Part shown: in pieces, positions 25,091 through 32,910 of the stretch
Layout of the letters: the number at the start of each line of letters is the position of its first letter
Position numbering within the stretch: the stretch's first letter is position 1
DNA from: Pseudomonadota bacterium
Lineage (GTDB): Bacteria > Verrucomicrobiota > Verrucomicrobiia > Limisphaerales > SXTU01
Reading direction: 5' to 3'
Assembly: GCA_009922615.1 (NCBI GenBank)
Contig: RFVF01000047.1
Location: 1 to 37,230 of the forward strand
Length of the DNA stretch: 37,230 nt
Translations under genes and position numbers: made by a program
The notes under the pieces: generated by a model
Database searches by the model: none
What the model saw: the letters and a program-made list of their open reading frames with translations, nothing else
What the model was told of the DNA's origin: nothing

Positions 25091-26182
25091 ATGAAACCGC
25101 TTCTATTCTTCTGCTTGTGGCTCGGTTGCCTCGGTCAGCTCCTGGCTGCGACCGCCACACCACCCGCTCCCCCTGCTCCACTGGTGTGCGTCGTCTGCGC
25201 CAAGCCCATCACCGGCAAGTATTTTATTCTGCGCGAAACGAACAACATTTGCGCCGAGTGCGAGCAACTGGCCACTCGTTGCTCCGTCTGCAAACTGCCG
25301 GTGAAGGAGGACTTCATCAAAACCGAGGACGGCCGCTTCATCTGCAAACGCGATGCGCCCAACGTCGTGCTCACCGAGGAGGACGGTCGCAAGCTCTTCG
25401 CCTTGGCCCGGACGGAATTGCGCGAGCTCTCCAACGGCGCGCTGGACTTGCGCTCACCCCAGATCAACGTCGCGTTGCTCTTCAACCTCGACTTCACCGA
25501 CAAGCGCGCCAACCCCAACGCCGCCGGGGCGATGCATCGCCTAGGCTTTTCCCTCAGCCGACCGATCGGCGACTCCTTCGCCCACAATGTCGTCCTCCTC
25601 AGCGCCCAACCGCGCGCCCAGACACTCTCCACGTGCGCCCACGAATTCGGCCACCTTTGGCTGACGGAAAACCTGAAACCCGATCGTGCGCTCGACCCCG
25701 ACACGCGAGAGGCACTTTGTGAACTCTTCGCCTTCAAGCTCGCCGCGCGGCGCAACGACACAAACGAAACCGCCCGCATCAAGGCCAATCCCTACACCAA
25801 GGGCGTCATCCTGGCCGCGATCGAGTTCGAGGCTCGCGAGGGTTTGCCCGGCGTCGTGCAATGGGTGCGGACGGGCACAGCGGCATCGCTGCCACCAGCC
25901 ACCGGGCTGACCAGCACCGACGCGCCGGCGAGAGCCTCAACCGATCCCGTTGAACTGCGGCCTCCCCCGCCGCCGGCAACGAAACTCGAACTACGCTCGC
26001 TTACCCGCACCACCAAACGCACCGTTGCCTTCATCAACGGTGAACGCTTCGAACCCGGCTCGGAGCTGTCCATGCTTATCGACGGCAAACGACGGCGCGT
26101 CCGGCTGGAGGAGGTGCAGGCGAATTCCGTCACTGTCACCGTGGACGGCGAAAAGCAAACGCTCCGCTTGGGCGAAAAATAG
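25091..26182 (+). CDS. Exported DA1-like zinc metallopeptidase with LIM-like zinc fingers
   Basis: A 363-residue protein that starts 2 bases after the thiH stop. A signal peptide (MKPLLFFCLWLGCLGQLLAA) leads to a cysteine-rich region resembling paired LIM fingers: Cys33/Cys36, Cys54/Cys57, Cys64/Cys67, and Cys85/Asp88. A peptidase region then carries AHEFGHLW (His184, Glu185, His188) and REALCELFAF, where Glu207 is the likely third zinc ligand. This order and the REALCELFAF-type segment recall the C-terminal part of plant DA1 ubiquitin-activated peptidases (HEMMH motif), and the DA1-like family is known in bacteria. After a Pro-rich linker, residues about 310-363 (AFINGERFEPGSELSMLIDG) form a small beta domain resembling GspB-like secretion-pathway tails. 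Substrate unknown. It lies between thiH and thiS. Confidence 0.8.
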   Translation: MKPLLFFCLWLGCLGQLLAATATPPAPPAPLVCVVCAKPITGKYFILRETNNICAECEQLATRCSVCKLPVKEDFIKTEDGRFICKRDAPNVVLTEEDGRKLFALARTELRELSNGALDLRSPQINVALLFNLDFTDKRANPNAAGAMHRLGFSLSRPIGDSFAHNVVLLSAQPRAQTLSTCAHEFGHLWLTENLKPDRALDPDTREALCELFAFKLAARRNDTNETARIKANPYTKGVILAAIEFEAREGLPGVVQWVRTGTAASLPPATGLTSTDAPARASTDPVELRPPPPPATKLELRSLTRTTKRTVAFINGERFEPGSELSMLIDGKRRRVRLEEVQANSVTVTVDGEKQTLRLGEK

Positions 26183-26186
26183 GCGC

Positions 26187-26390
26187 ATGACCCACGTCAT
26201 CGCCAACGGGCGCGAAGTGCCGGCCTCCCTGCCCTGCACGGTCGAAGCGTTTCTACTCACCCAGCATTTGCTCCCCCGCAGCGTCGTTGTGGAGCACAAC
26301 GGCGAGGCTGTGTCCCCGTCTGATTTCTCGCACCGGATGCTCCACCCCGGCGACCGGTTGGAAATCGTCCGCATCGTCGCGGGTGGTTGA
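26187..26390 (+). CDS. thiS: Sulfur carrier protein ThiS
   Basis: A 67-residue ubiquitin-like protein that carries sulfur as a C-terminal thiocarboxylate for thiazole synthesis. It begins MTHVIANGREVPASLPCTVE and ends VRIVAGG, with the required terminal Gly-Gly. HPGDRLEIVRIVAGG is the typical ThiS tail. The ATG lies 4 bases after the DA1-like gene, with an AGGCGC stretch upstream. It must be adenylated by ThiF or MoeB and used with ThiG, neither of which is in the window. A role in another sulfur-transfer pathway (MoaD-like) is less likely given thiH nearby. Confidence 0.9.
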   Translation: MTHVIANGREVPASLPCTVEAFLLTQHLLPRSVVVEHNGEAVSPSDFSHRMLHPGDRLEIVRIVAGG

Positions 26391-26438
26391 AGCGTTCGCA
26401 GAGTTGCCGTCGGCACCACGGCATCGCATGATCGGGGC

Positions 26439-28388
26439 ATGAAACCCGTCTCGCTCGTTTCGATGCTCGTCTTCAGCGCGAGCCTTGCCTCCACGTTCGC
26501 GCAGACCAACCTGCTCGCCCCGCTCCTGGCCCGCGACCTCATCGGCCCCAATCTCGCGCTCGCCGAAGTGCAGGCCTACACCGAAGACCGCGTGCCGCTA
26601 ATGCCCCGGCTCACCACGGCAGCCGCCTGGCAGAAGGAGGCCGACCACTTGCGCAAGGACGTGCTGGACCAAGTCGTGTTTCGCGGCGAAGCCCGCACGT
26701 GGCGCACCGCGCCGACAAAGGTCGAGTGGCTGGACACGATTCCCGGTGGTCCCGGCTATTCGATTCGGAAAGTTCGTTTCGAGGCGTTGCCCGGTCTTTG
26801 GATTCCCGCCCTGCTCTACCTGCCCGAGAAAATCACCGGCAAGGTGCCCGTGCATCTCGCGGTCAACGGCCACGACTCCGTGGGCAAGGCCGCACCCTAC
26901 AAACAAATCCGCTGCATCAACCTCGCCAAGCGCGGCGTGATCACCCTCAACACGGAATGGCTCAACATGGGCCAGCTCCGCGGCCCCGGCTTCGCGCACT
27001 ACGCGATGAACCAGCTCGATCTGTGCGGCACGAGCGGGATCGCGCCCTTCTACCTGGCGATGTCGCGCGGTCTGGATTTGTTGCTGGCGTTGCCGGAGGC
27101 CGACCCGCAGCGCGTGGCGGTGAGCGGCCTTTCCGGCGGCGGCTGGCAGACGATCTTCATCAGCTCGCTGGACCCGCGCGTAACCCTGGCGAATCCCGTC
27201 GCCGGCTACTCCAGCTTCCGCACGCGCGCCCGGAACTTTTCGGACTTGGGCGATTCGGAACAAACGCCCTGCGATCTGGCGACCGTCGCGGATTACGCGC
27301 ACCTCACCGCCATGCTCGCCCCGCGCGGCGCGTTGCTCACCTACAATGCGAAGGACAACTGCTGCTTCGCCACGGATCACGCGCTCCAGCCGCTCCTCGA
27401 TGCCGCCCAGCCAGTCTTCAAATTGTTCAAGGCCGACAAGCAACTTCGCTGGCACAACAACCTCGTCCCCGGCACGCACAACTTCGAGCAGGACAACCGT
27501 GAAGTCCTCTATCGCATGGTGGGCGACACGTTTTTCCCCGGTGACGCGAAGTATGAAGCGAAGGAAATCGCGGTTGAAGCCGAAGTGAAAAAGCCCGAGG
27601 AACTCACCGTGCCGCTGCCGGCCAATAATCTGGACTTCAACCAGATCGCGACGCGCGTGGCGCAAGGCTTGCCGCGCAGCGGCGCGTCCAGTCCGTTGAC
27701 GCCCGCGCACCTCGCTCACTGGCAAGCCACTCAACGCGGCCTGCTCGGCGGCGTGGTGCGCGCCAAGCACTACGCCGTCACCGCCGAGCTGGCAGGCACG
27801 GAGACCACCAACGGAACCACGATGACCTCGTGGCGATTGAAAATGGGCGGCGTTTGGACCGTGCCTGCCGTGGAGTTGACCCGTGGCACGCCGCACGAAA
27901 CCGTCCTGCTCGTGGGCGACGCCGGCCGCAAAGGGCTGGCACCGGAGGTGGAACAATTGCTCGGCGAGGGCCGGCGCGTGGTGGTTTTGGATCCGTTCTA
28001 TTTCGGTGAGTCACACATCGCTCAAAAAGATTTCCTCTTCGCACTGCTGGTGGCCGCCGTGGGAGATCGCCCGCTGGGTTTGCAGGCCAGTCAACTCACC
28101 GCCGCCGCCCGCTGGCTGGCGGACGCGCGCAAGCTCGGCCCGGTAAAGCTTCTCAGCGTCGGTCCGCGCGCGAGCGTTTTCGCCACCGTGGCCGCGGCGT
28201 TGGAAGACAAGGCGGTCACAAGCCTCGAACTGCGCAAGCCTCTGGGCAGCCTGAAGGAAGTCATCGCCCAAAACATCGGCGTGGACCGGCAGCCAGAGTT
28301 GTTCTGCTTCGGCCTGCTGGAGCAGTTCGACGTGCCGCAGTTACGCGCCCTCGTGACTCCGCGCGCCGTGGTGACGGACGGGCCTTAG
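26439..28388 (+). CDS. Exported alpha/beta hydrolase (acetyl-xylan-esterase-like) with degenerate second domain
   Basis: A 649-residue protein with a Sec signal (MKPVSLVSMLVFSASLASTF, cleavage near AQT). The N-terminal half is an alpha/beta hydrolase: VHLAVNGHDS supplies the oxyanion region, GLSGGGW holds the nucleophile Ser232, and PGTHNFEQDNRE holds the likely catalytic His347. The form is close to the acetyl xylan esterase / dienelactone hydrolase-like proteins of verrucomicrobia and planctomycetes, probably acting on acylated polysaccharide. From about residue 400 a second hydrolase-like half appears (HETVLLVGDAGRKG, EGRRVVVLDPFYFGES), but its nucleophile elbow reads SVGPRASV and lacks the serine, so it is probably inactive. 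It ends with a 4-base convergent overlap with the next gene. Confidence 0.82.
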   Translation: MKPVSLVSMLVFSASLASTFAQTNLLAPLLARDLIGPNLALAEVQAYTEDRVPLMPRLTTAAAWQKEADHLRKDVLDQVVFRGEARTWRTAPTKVEWLDTIPGGPGYSIRKVRFEALPGLWIPALLYLPEKITGKVPVHLAVNGHDSVGKAAPYKQIRCINLAKRGVITLNTEWLNMGQLRGPGFAHYAMNQLDLCGTSGIAPFYLAMSRGLDLLLALPEADPQRVAVSGLSGGGWQTIFISSLDPRVTLANPVAGYSSFRTRARNFSDLGDSEQTPCDLATVADYAHLTAMLAPRGALLTYNAKDNCCFATDHALQPLLDAAQPVFKLFKADKQLRWHNNLVPGTHNFEQDNREVLYRMVGDTFFPGDAKYEAKEIAVEAEVKKPEELTVPLPANNLDFNQIATRVAQGLPRSGASSPLTPAHLAHWQATQRGLLGGVVRAKHYAVTAELAGTETTNGTTMTSWRLKMGGVWTVPAVELTRGTPHETVLLVGDAGRKGLAPEVEQLLGEGRRVVVLDPFYFGESHIAQKDFLFALLVAAVGDRPLGLQASQLTAAARWLADARKLGPVKLLSVGPRASVFATVAAALEDKAVTSLELRKPLGSLKEVIAQNIGVDRQPELFCFGLLEQFDVPQLRALVTPRAVVTDGP

Positions 28389-28891
28389 TCCGCAGCCAGC
28401 AACATCCGACGCAGTTCCTCGTCTTCTGTGGCTGCGTGAACGCACCGCTCGAACTCCGCCGCCGCGAGCCTTCGACTGAAAAACCGCGTGTGACAGGCGA
28501 GATGTTCGGCCTCCGTGGCCCCGCAACCTCGCAATTCCTCCAACCCGCGAATCATTCCCAGGATGCCATCGGGTTTTTCTCCCTGCATGAACGTGAGCTG
28601 ACCGCGCATCGCCACCGCGAGCCCGTGGGCCCGCGCATCCACGAGCTCGGCGGCGAGCGGAATGAGCTCATCGTAGAATGCGAAGGCCCGAGCGACGTGA
28701 CCTTCAAATCGCGCGAGCTGGGCCGCTTGGAACAACACCAACGCGCGTTCCTTGCGCACCTCCATTCCGCTCAACTGCGGCAACGCCCGCTCGTAGGCAC
28801 GGAGCGCCGCAGCGGAATCCTCCACCGCCTGCCGCTCATTGGCGAAGGCCAGCAGCTCGGCCAACGTCGCGTTCGCTGGCGGCTCGCTCAT
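28385..28891 (-). CDS. Small helical (TPR-like) hypothetical protein
   Basis: A 168-residue protein of unknown function, almost wholly helical by composition. The pattern AALRAYERALPQLSGMEVRK, ALVLFQAAQLARFEGHVARA, FAFYDELIPLAAELVDARAH resembles two or three tetratricopeptide-like repeats, suggesting protein binding. No signal peptide is present. The ATG at 28891 was chosen. The frame upstream is antisense-like, Arg-rich, and overlaps leuB. It follows leuB by 28 bases on the same strand and may be co-transcribed with it. Its TAA stop overlaps the TAG stop of the opposite-strand hydrolase within CTTAG. Confidence 0.65.
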   Translation of the reverse strand: MSEPPANATLAELLAFANERQAVEDSAAALRAYERALPQLSGMEVRKERALVLFQAAQLARFEGHVARAFAFYDELIPLAAELVDARAHGLAVAMRGQLTFMQGEKPDGILGMIRGLEELRGCGATEAEHLACHTRFFSRRLAAAEFERCVHAATEDEELRRMLLAAD

Positions 28892-28919
28892 AGATCTGCG
28901 CGGTGCGCGGGTGCAGCGG

Positions 28920-30071
28920 TCAGACCGCCGCCGCAATGGCGTCACCCATCTCGCGCGTGCCGACCTTCTTCGCCGCCGTGTCCGCTGGCGTGTAGATGTC
29001 GCCCGTGCGGAAGCCCGCAAGAATGGCTTTGGTGACGGCGGCTTCAATGGCACTGGCTGCGCCGTTGAGACCGAAGCTGTAACGAAGCATCAGCGCGACC
29101 GAGAGAATCTGTGCGATGGGATTCGCGAGGTTCTTGCCCGCGATGTCCGGAGCGGTGCCGCCTGCCGGCTCGTAAAAGCCAAAGGTGAGTTCCCCGGTGG
29201 TCTGGCCCAGGCTGGCGCTGGGCAACATGCCAAGCGATCCGGCCAGTGCGGCTGCCTCGTCACTGAGGATGTCCCCGAACATGTTCTCGCACAGCATCAC
29301 GTCAAACTGCGTCGGCTTGAGCACGAGCTGCATCGCGCCGTTGTCCACGAACATGTGTTCGAGCTGCACGTCGGGATAATGGCGCGCGATTTTCGTGACC
29401 ACATCGCGCCAGAGGACGCCGTTCTCCAGCACGTTGGCCTTGTCGATGCTCGTGACTTTCTTGCGGCGAAACGACGCGGCCTTGAACGCCACATGCGCGA
29501 TGCGTTCGATCTCCGGCGTGGTGTAAACCATCGTGTCAATCGCCCGCTGGGCCCGGCGCATCAGCACCGTCGCATTCACGTCCACTTGCGGTTCTTCGTG
29601 AAAGTAATCCTCGGTCTTCTTCGGCTGGCCGAAATACATACCGCCGGTCAGTTCGCGCACGACGAGAATGTCAATGCCATCGCCCTGCCGTTCGGGCTTG
29701 AGCGGGCATGCGTGGGCCAGGGCCTTGGGGAGCTGCACGGGACGAAGGTTCGCGTAAAGACCGAACTCCTTGCGGATGCGCAACAAGGCGGCGCGCTCGG
29801 GCCGCTCTTCCTTGGGAATCGTGGGATCGCGGTCGGGCAGGCCCACGGAGCCGAAGAGGATCGCATCGCTCTGCTTGCAAAGCGCGAGCGTAGCGTCGGG
29901 CAACGCCTTGCCGGCGGCATCAATCCCTGCCCAGCCCACCGGGGCTTCGGTGATCGAGAAACTCAGTGAAAATTTTTTCTCCACCGCGCGCAGCACCTTG
30001 ATGGCCTCGCGCATGACCTCGGGACCAATGCCGTCACCTGCGAGCGCGGCGATCTTGAACGTCTTTGACAT
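28920..30071 (-). CDS. leuB: 3-isopropylmalate dehydrogenase
   Basis: The enzyme oxidises and decarboxylates 3-isopropylmalate to 2-ketoisocaproate in leucine synthesis, using NAD. It has 383 residues. The start KIAALAGDGIGPEVMREAIK is typical, as are the substrate arginines in LLRIRKEFGLYANLRPVQ, the VVRELTGGMYFG segment, and TSIDKANVLENGVLWRDVV with the catalytic lysine. The metal-binding aspartates lie around MFVDNGAM and FGDILSDEAA. EPAGGTAPDIAGKNLANPIA is the cofactor-binding tail. The NAD-type and LeuB-type features are clear against isocitrate dehydrogenase. No leuA, leuC or leuD lies in the window, so leucine genes are dispersed. The ATG at 30071 was chosen because it starts the first strand. 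The gene is divergent from the heme protein gene, with 121 bases between starts. Confidence 0.95.
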   Translation of the reverse strand: MSKTFKIAALAGDGIGPEVMREAIKVLRAVEKKFSLSFSITEAPVGWAGIDAAGKALPDATLALCKQSDAILFGSVGLPDRDPTIPKEERPERAALLRIRKEFGLYANLRPVQLPKALAHACPLKPERQGDGIDILVVRELTGGMYFGQPKKTEDYFHEEPQVDVNATVLMRRAQRAIDTMVYTTPEIERIAHVAFKAASFRRKKVTSIDKANVLENGVLWRDVVTKIARHYPDVQLEHMFVDNGAMQLVLKPTQFDVMLCENMFGDILSDEAAALAGSLGMLPSASLGQTTGELTFGFYEPAGGTAPDIAGKNLANPIAQILSVALMLRYSFGLNGAASAIEAAVTKAILAGFRTGDIYTPADTAAKKVGTREMGDAIAAAV

Positions 30072-30192
30072 AGGGCGCGGAGAATACCGGCGGTGCAAAC
30101 GGAGTGAAGAAGAAATTCGGCCACGCACCGACCGGCGCACAACTCCCTGTTTGCGCTGCGCCGGGCTTCTGATCTAATCGCCCGCACGCTAT

Positions 30193-32808
30193 ATGACTCA
30201 ATTATTTCGCTCCGCCACGGTCGTGCTCCTGCTCGGCCTTATGCCCGTCGCCGCCCAAGACGCCAAGCCCGCCAAGAAGGCTGCCAAGAAAGCGCCTGCG
30301 CCCAATGCCGGCCTCGCCGTCAACGAAAACAAGGCCACGCCGCTGGAGCGCATCAAGGTGATGAAGGACTTCAAGGTCGAGCTGCTCCACTCGGTGCCCG
30401 CTACCGAGCAGGGCTCGTGGGTGAATCTCTGCACCGACGGCAAGGGCCGCATCATCGCCAGCGACCAATACGGCGGGCTGTTCCGCTTCGCCCCGCCCGC
30501 GCCTGGCAAGCCGCTGGACCCAGCGACGATTGAGAAGATTCCCGCCGCCATTCGCGCCGCGAACGGTTTGCTCTGGTTCAACAACGGCCTCTACGTCGCC
30601 GTGAACGACTACGAAAACAAAATCCCCAGCGGCCTCTATCGCGTCACGTCCTCGAAGGGCGACGACACCCTCGACAAGGTCGAACTGCTCCGCGAGATGA
30701 ACGCGCGCGGCGACCACGGCGTTCACGCCATCCTGCCCGCGCCGGATGGCAAGTCGCTCTTCCTCATCACGGGCAACGGGACGAAGCCCACAGCCTTCAG
30801 CGGGTCCAAGGTTCCCCTCGTTTGGGGCGAGGACCATGTCCTGCCGCGCATGCCTGATGGTCGTGGCTTCATGCGCGAGGTGCTCGGGCCCGGCGGCATC
30901 ATTTACCAGGTCTCGCTCGATGGAAAAACCTTCACGCCCTACTCCTCCGGCTACCGCAACATCTTCGACGGCGCGTTCAACCGCGACGGCGAGCTGTTCA
31001 CCTACGACGCCGACATGGAATACGATTTCAACACGCCGTGGTATCGGCCCACGCGCGTGTGCCTGGCGACGAGCGGCTCGGAATACGGCTGGCGCAACGG
31101 CGCGGGCAAGCGACCCGAGTGGTATCCCGACAACCTCGGCCCCGTGCTCAACATCGGCCCCGGCTCGCCCACCGGCATGACCTTCGGCTACGGCGCGAAG
31201 TTCCCCGCGAAGTATCAGGAGGCGCTGTTCTGCCTCGACTGGAGCTGGGGCAAACTCTACGCCGTGCACCTCAAGCCCGAGGGTTCCGGTTACACCGCGA
31301 CGAAGGAGGAATTTCTCTCCGGCGCACCCATGCCGCTGACCGACGCCATCATCCACCCGCAGGACGGCGCGATGTATTTCGCCATCGGCGGACGCAAGGT
31401 GCAGTCCGGTCTCTACCGCGTGACTTACACCGGCAAGGAATCCACCGCGCCAGCAAAGCCCTCAACCGACGCCGTTGCCGCCAAGGCCCGCGCGCTCCGG
31501 CATTCGCTCGAAGCCTTCCACGGCCACGCCGACCCGCAAGCCATCGCCACCGCCTGGCCGCACTTGGCGAGCAGTGATCGCTATCTCCGCTGGGCCGCGC
31601 GCACCGCGCTCGAATGGCAGCCCGCCGGAAACTGGGCCGAGAAAGCGTTGACGGAAAAAGACCCCGCGAAGCAAGTCGAAGCCCTGCTCGGCCTCGCTCG
31701 CATCACGGGTGTTGACCCGCAGCACCGCAAGCCCACCGATCCGGCGGTGGATACCGCGATTGCTGGGCGGATTTATGCCGCGCTGGGGAAACTGGATTGG
31801 CAGTCACTTAATCAGGACCAACGCCTCGCCCTCGTCCGCACCGTGGAAATTTGCCTCGTCCGTTTCGGCCAGCCAGACGAGGCCACGCGCCAGCGGCTCA
31901 TCGCCAAGCTCGACCCGTTGTTCCCCGCCGAGAACTTCCCGCTCAACTGGGTGCTGTGTGAGACGCTCGTCGCGCTCCAGTCGCCGAACATCGCCGCCAA
32001 GGGCATCGCCGCGCTGAAGAATGCGCCCGGCCAGGAGGAGCAGATGGAATACGCGCGCTCGCTGCGCATGTTGAAGACCGGCTGGACGACCGCGCTGCGC
32101 ACCGAGCAGTTCAACTGGTTCCTGCGCGCCGCGAACTATCGCGGCGGCGCGAGCTTCGAGAAGTTCATCGAGTTCATCCGCACCGGAGCCGAGGAGAGCT
32201 TGAGCGCCAGTGAAAAGACTGCGCTCGCCGACTTGCTTGCCAAGAAGCCCGTGAAGAAGTCGCCGCTCGAAGCGTTGGCCGAAGCCTTCGCCGGACGCAC
32301 GCAGGTGAAGGAATGGAAGCTCGACGAACTCGCCGCCGCCGCCGAGAAGGGCGGACTCCAGCATCGCAACTACGCGAACGGGCGCAAGATGTTCGGTGCC
32401 GCCGCGTGCTTCGCGTGCCACCGCTTCGGCAACGAAGGCGGCATGACCGGCCCCGACCTCACCACGGCGGGCGCTCGTTACAGCGCGCGCGACTTCATCG
32501 ACCAAATCATCAACCCGAGCAAGGAGATCAACGAGCAATTCGTCCCCGTGGTGCTGACCAAGACGGACGGCGAAACCATCACAGGCATCATCGTGAACCT
32601 CAACGGCGACAGCGTGCAGGTGAACACCGATCTCACCGACCCCAACCAGCGTATTGGCGTGGACCGCAAGCAGGTCGTGAAGATGGAGCCGTCGAAAGTC
32701 TCGCCCATGCCCGAGGGCTTGCTGAACATGCTCAAGCAGGAGGAAATCCTCGACCTCGTCGCCTACGTCCTGAGCGGCGGCGACCCGAAGCACGCGATGT
32801 TCAAGTAG
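30193..32808 (+). CDS. Exported propeller-HEAT-cytochrome c protein (PVC-type heme-binding domain)
   Basis: An 871-residue protein beginning with a signal peptide (MTQLFRSATVVLLLGLMPVA, cleavage near AAQ) and a Lys/Ala-rich stretch (AKPAKKAAKKAPAPNAG). Residues about 50-420 look like a sugar-dehydrogenase/NHL-type beta propeller (FKVELLHSVPATEQGSWVNL, YRNIFDGAFNRDGELFTYDA, GPGSPTGMTFGYGAKFP). A helical middle part (about 430-720) follows. The C-terminal domain has C739-F-A-C742-H743 and then GGMTGPDLTTAG, the cytochrome c form typical of PVC bacteria, with SPMPEGL supplying the likely methionine ligand. The protein probably oxidises a sugar or similar compound outside the cytoplasm and passes electrons to the heme, but the substrate is unknown. 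Confidence 0.88.
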   Translation: MTQLFRSATVVLLLGLMPVAAQDAKPAKKAAKKAPAPNAGLAVNENKATPLERIKVMKDFKVELLHSVPATEQGSWVNLCTDGKGRIIASDQYGGLFRFAPPAPGKPLDPATIEKIPAAIRAANGLLWFNNGLYVAVNDYENKIPSGLYRVTSSKGDDTLDKVELLREMNARGDHGVHAILPAPDGKSLFLITGNGTKPTAFSGSKVPLVWGEDHVLPRMPDGRGFMREVLGPGGIIYQVSLDGKTFTPYSSGYRNIFDGAFNRDGELFTYDADMEYDFNTPWYRPTRVCLATSGSEYGWRNGAGKRPEWYPDNLGPVLNIGPGSPTGMTFGYGAKFPAKYQEALFCLDWSWGKLYAVHLKPEGSGYTATKEEFLSGAPMPLTDAIIHPQDGAMYFAIGGRKVQSGLYRVTYTGKESTAPAKPSTDAVAAKARALRHSLEAFHGHADPQAIATAWPHLASSDRYLRWAARTALEWQPAGNWAEKALTEKDPAKQVEALLGLARITGVDPQHRKPTDPAVDTAIAGRIYAALGKLDWQSLNQDQRLALVRTVEICLVRFGQPDEATRQRLIAKLDPLFPAENFPLNWVLCETLVALQSPNIAAKGIAALKNAPGQEEQMEYARSLRMLKTGWTTALRTEQFNWFLRAANYRGGASFEKFIEFIRTGAEESLSASEKTALADLLAKKPVKKSPLEALAEAFAGRTQVKEWKLDELAAAAEKGGLQHRNYANGRKMFGAAACFACHRFGNEGGMTGPDLTTAGARYSARDFIDQIINPSKEINEQFVPVVLTKTDGETITGIIVNLNGDSVQVNTDLTDPNQRIGVDRKQVVKMEPSKVSPMPEGLLNMLKQEEILDLVAYVLSGGDPKHAMFK

Positions 32809-32809
32809 G

Positions 32810-32909
32810 CCGTGCCGGCGGTTTGCAACCGCCGTCCGTGGGCCCCATCACTTCGCGGCCGCATCGCGCTTTCCACCCGCCACGCGGCGATTGCAAATCG
32901 CCGGCACGG
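32810..32909. repeat. Symmetric inverted repeat element filling a convergent intergenic gap
   Basis: The left copy is 32810-32834 and the right copy is 32885-32909 in opposite orientation. Each is 25 bases with 23 identical positions. The outer arm CCGTGCCGGCG / CGCCGGCACGG is perfect. Each copy also folds on itself: left GGCGGTTTGCAACCGCC, right GGCGATTGCAAATCGCC. The two differences between copies form a compensatory pair (G-C becoming A-T), so the inner stem is kept in both. The element begins one base after the heme-protein stop and ends one base before the SMP-30 stop codon, as a bidirectional terminator or a REP/BIME-like mobile palindrome would. Confidence 0.85.
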
Positions 32910-32910
32910 G

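Noticed and set aside
25112..25130. Lipobox in the DA1-like protein (WLGC)
   Set aside because: Residue -3 is Trp, unlike the usual Leu/Val/Ile, and a normal signal peptidase site (LLAA-TA) lies just after.
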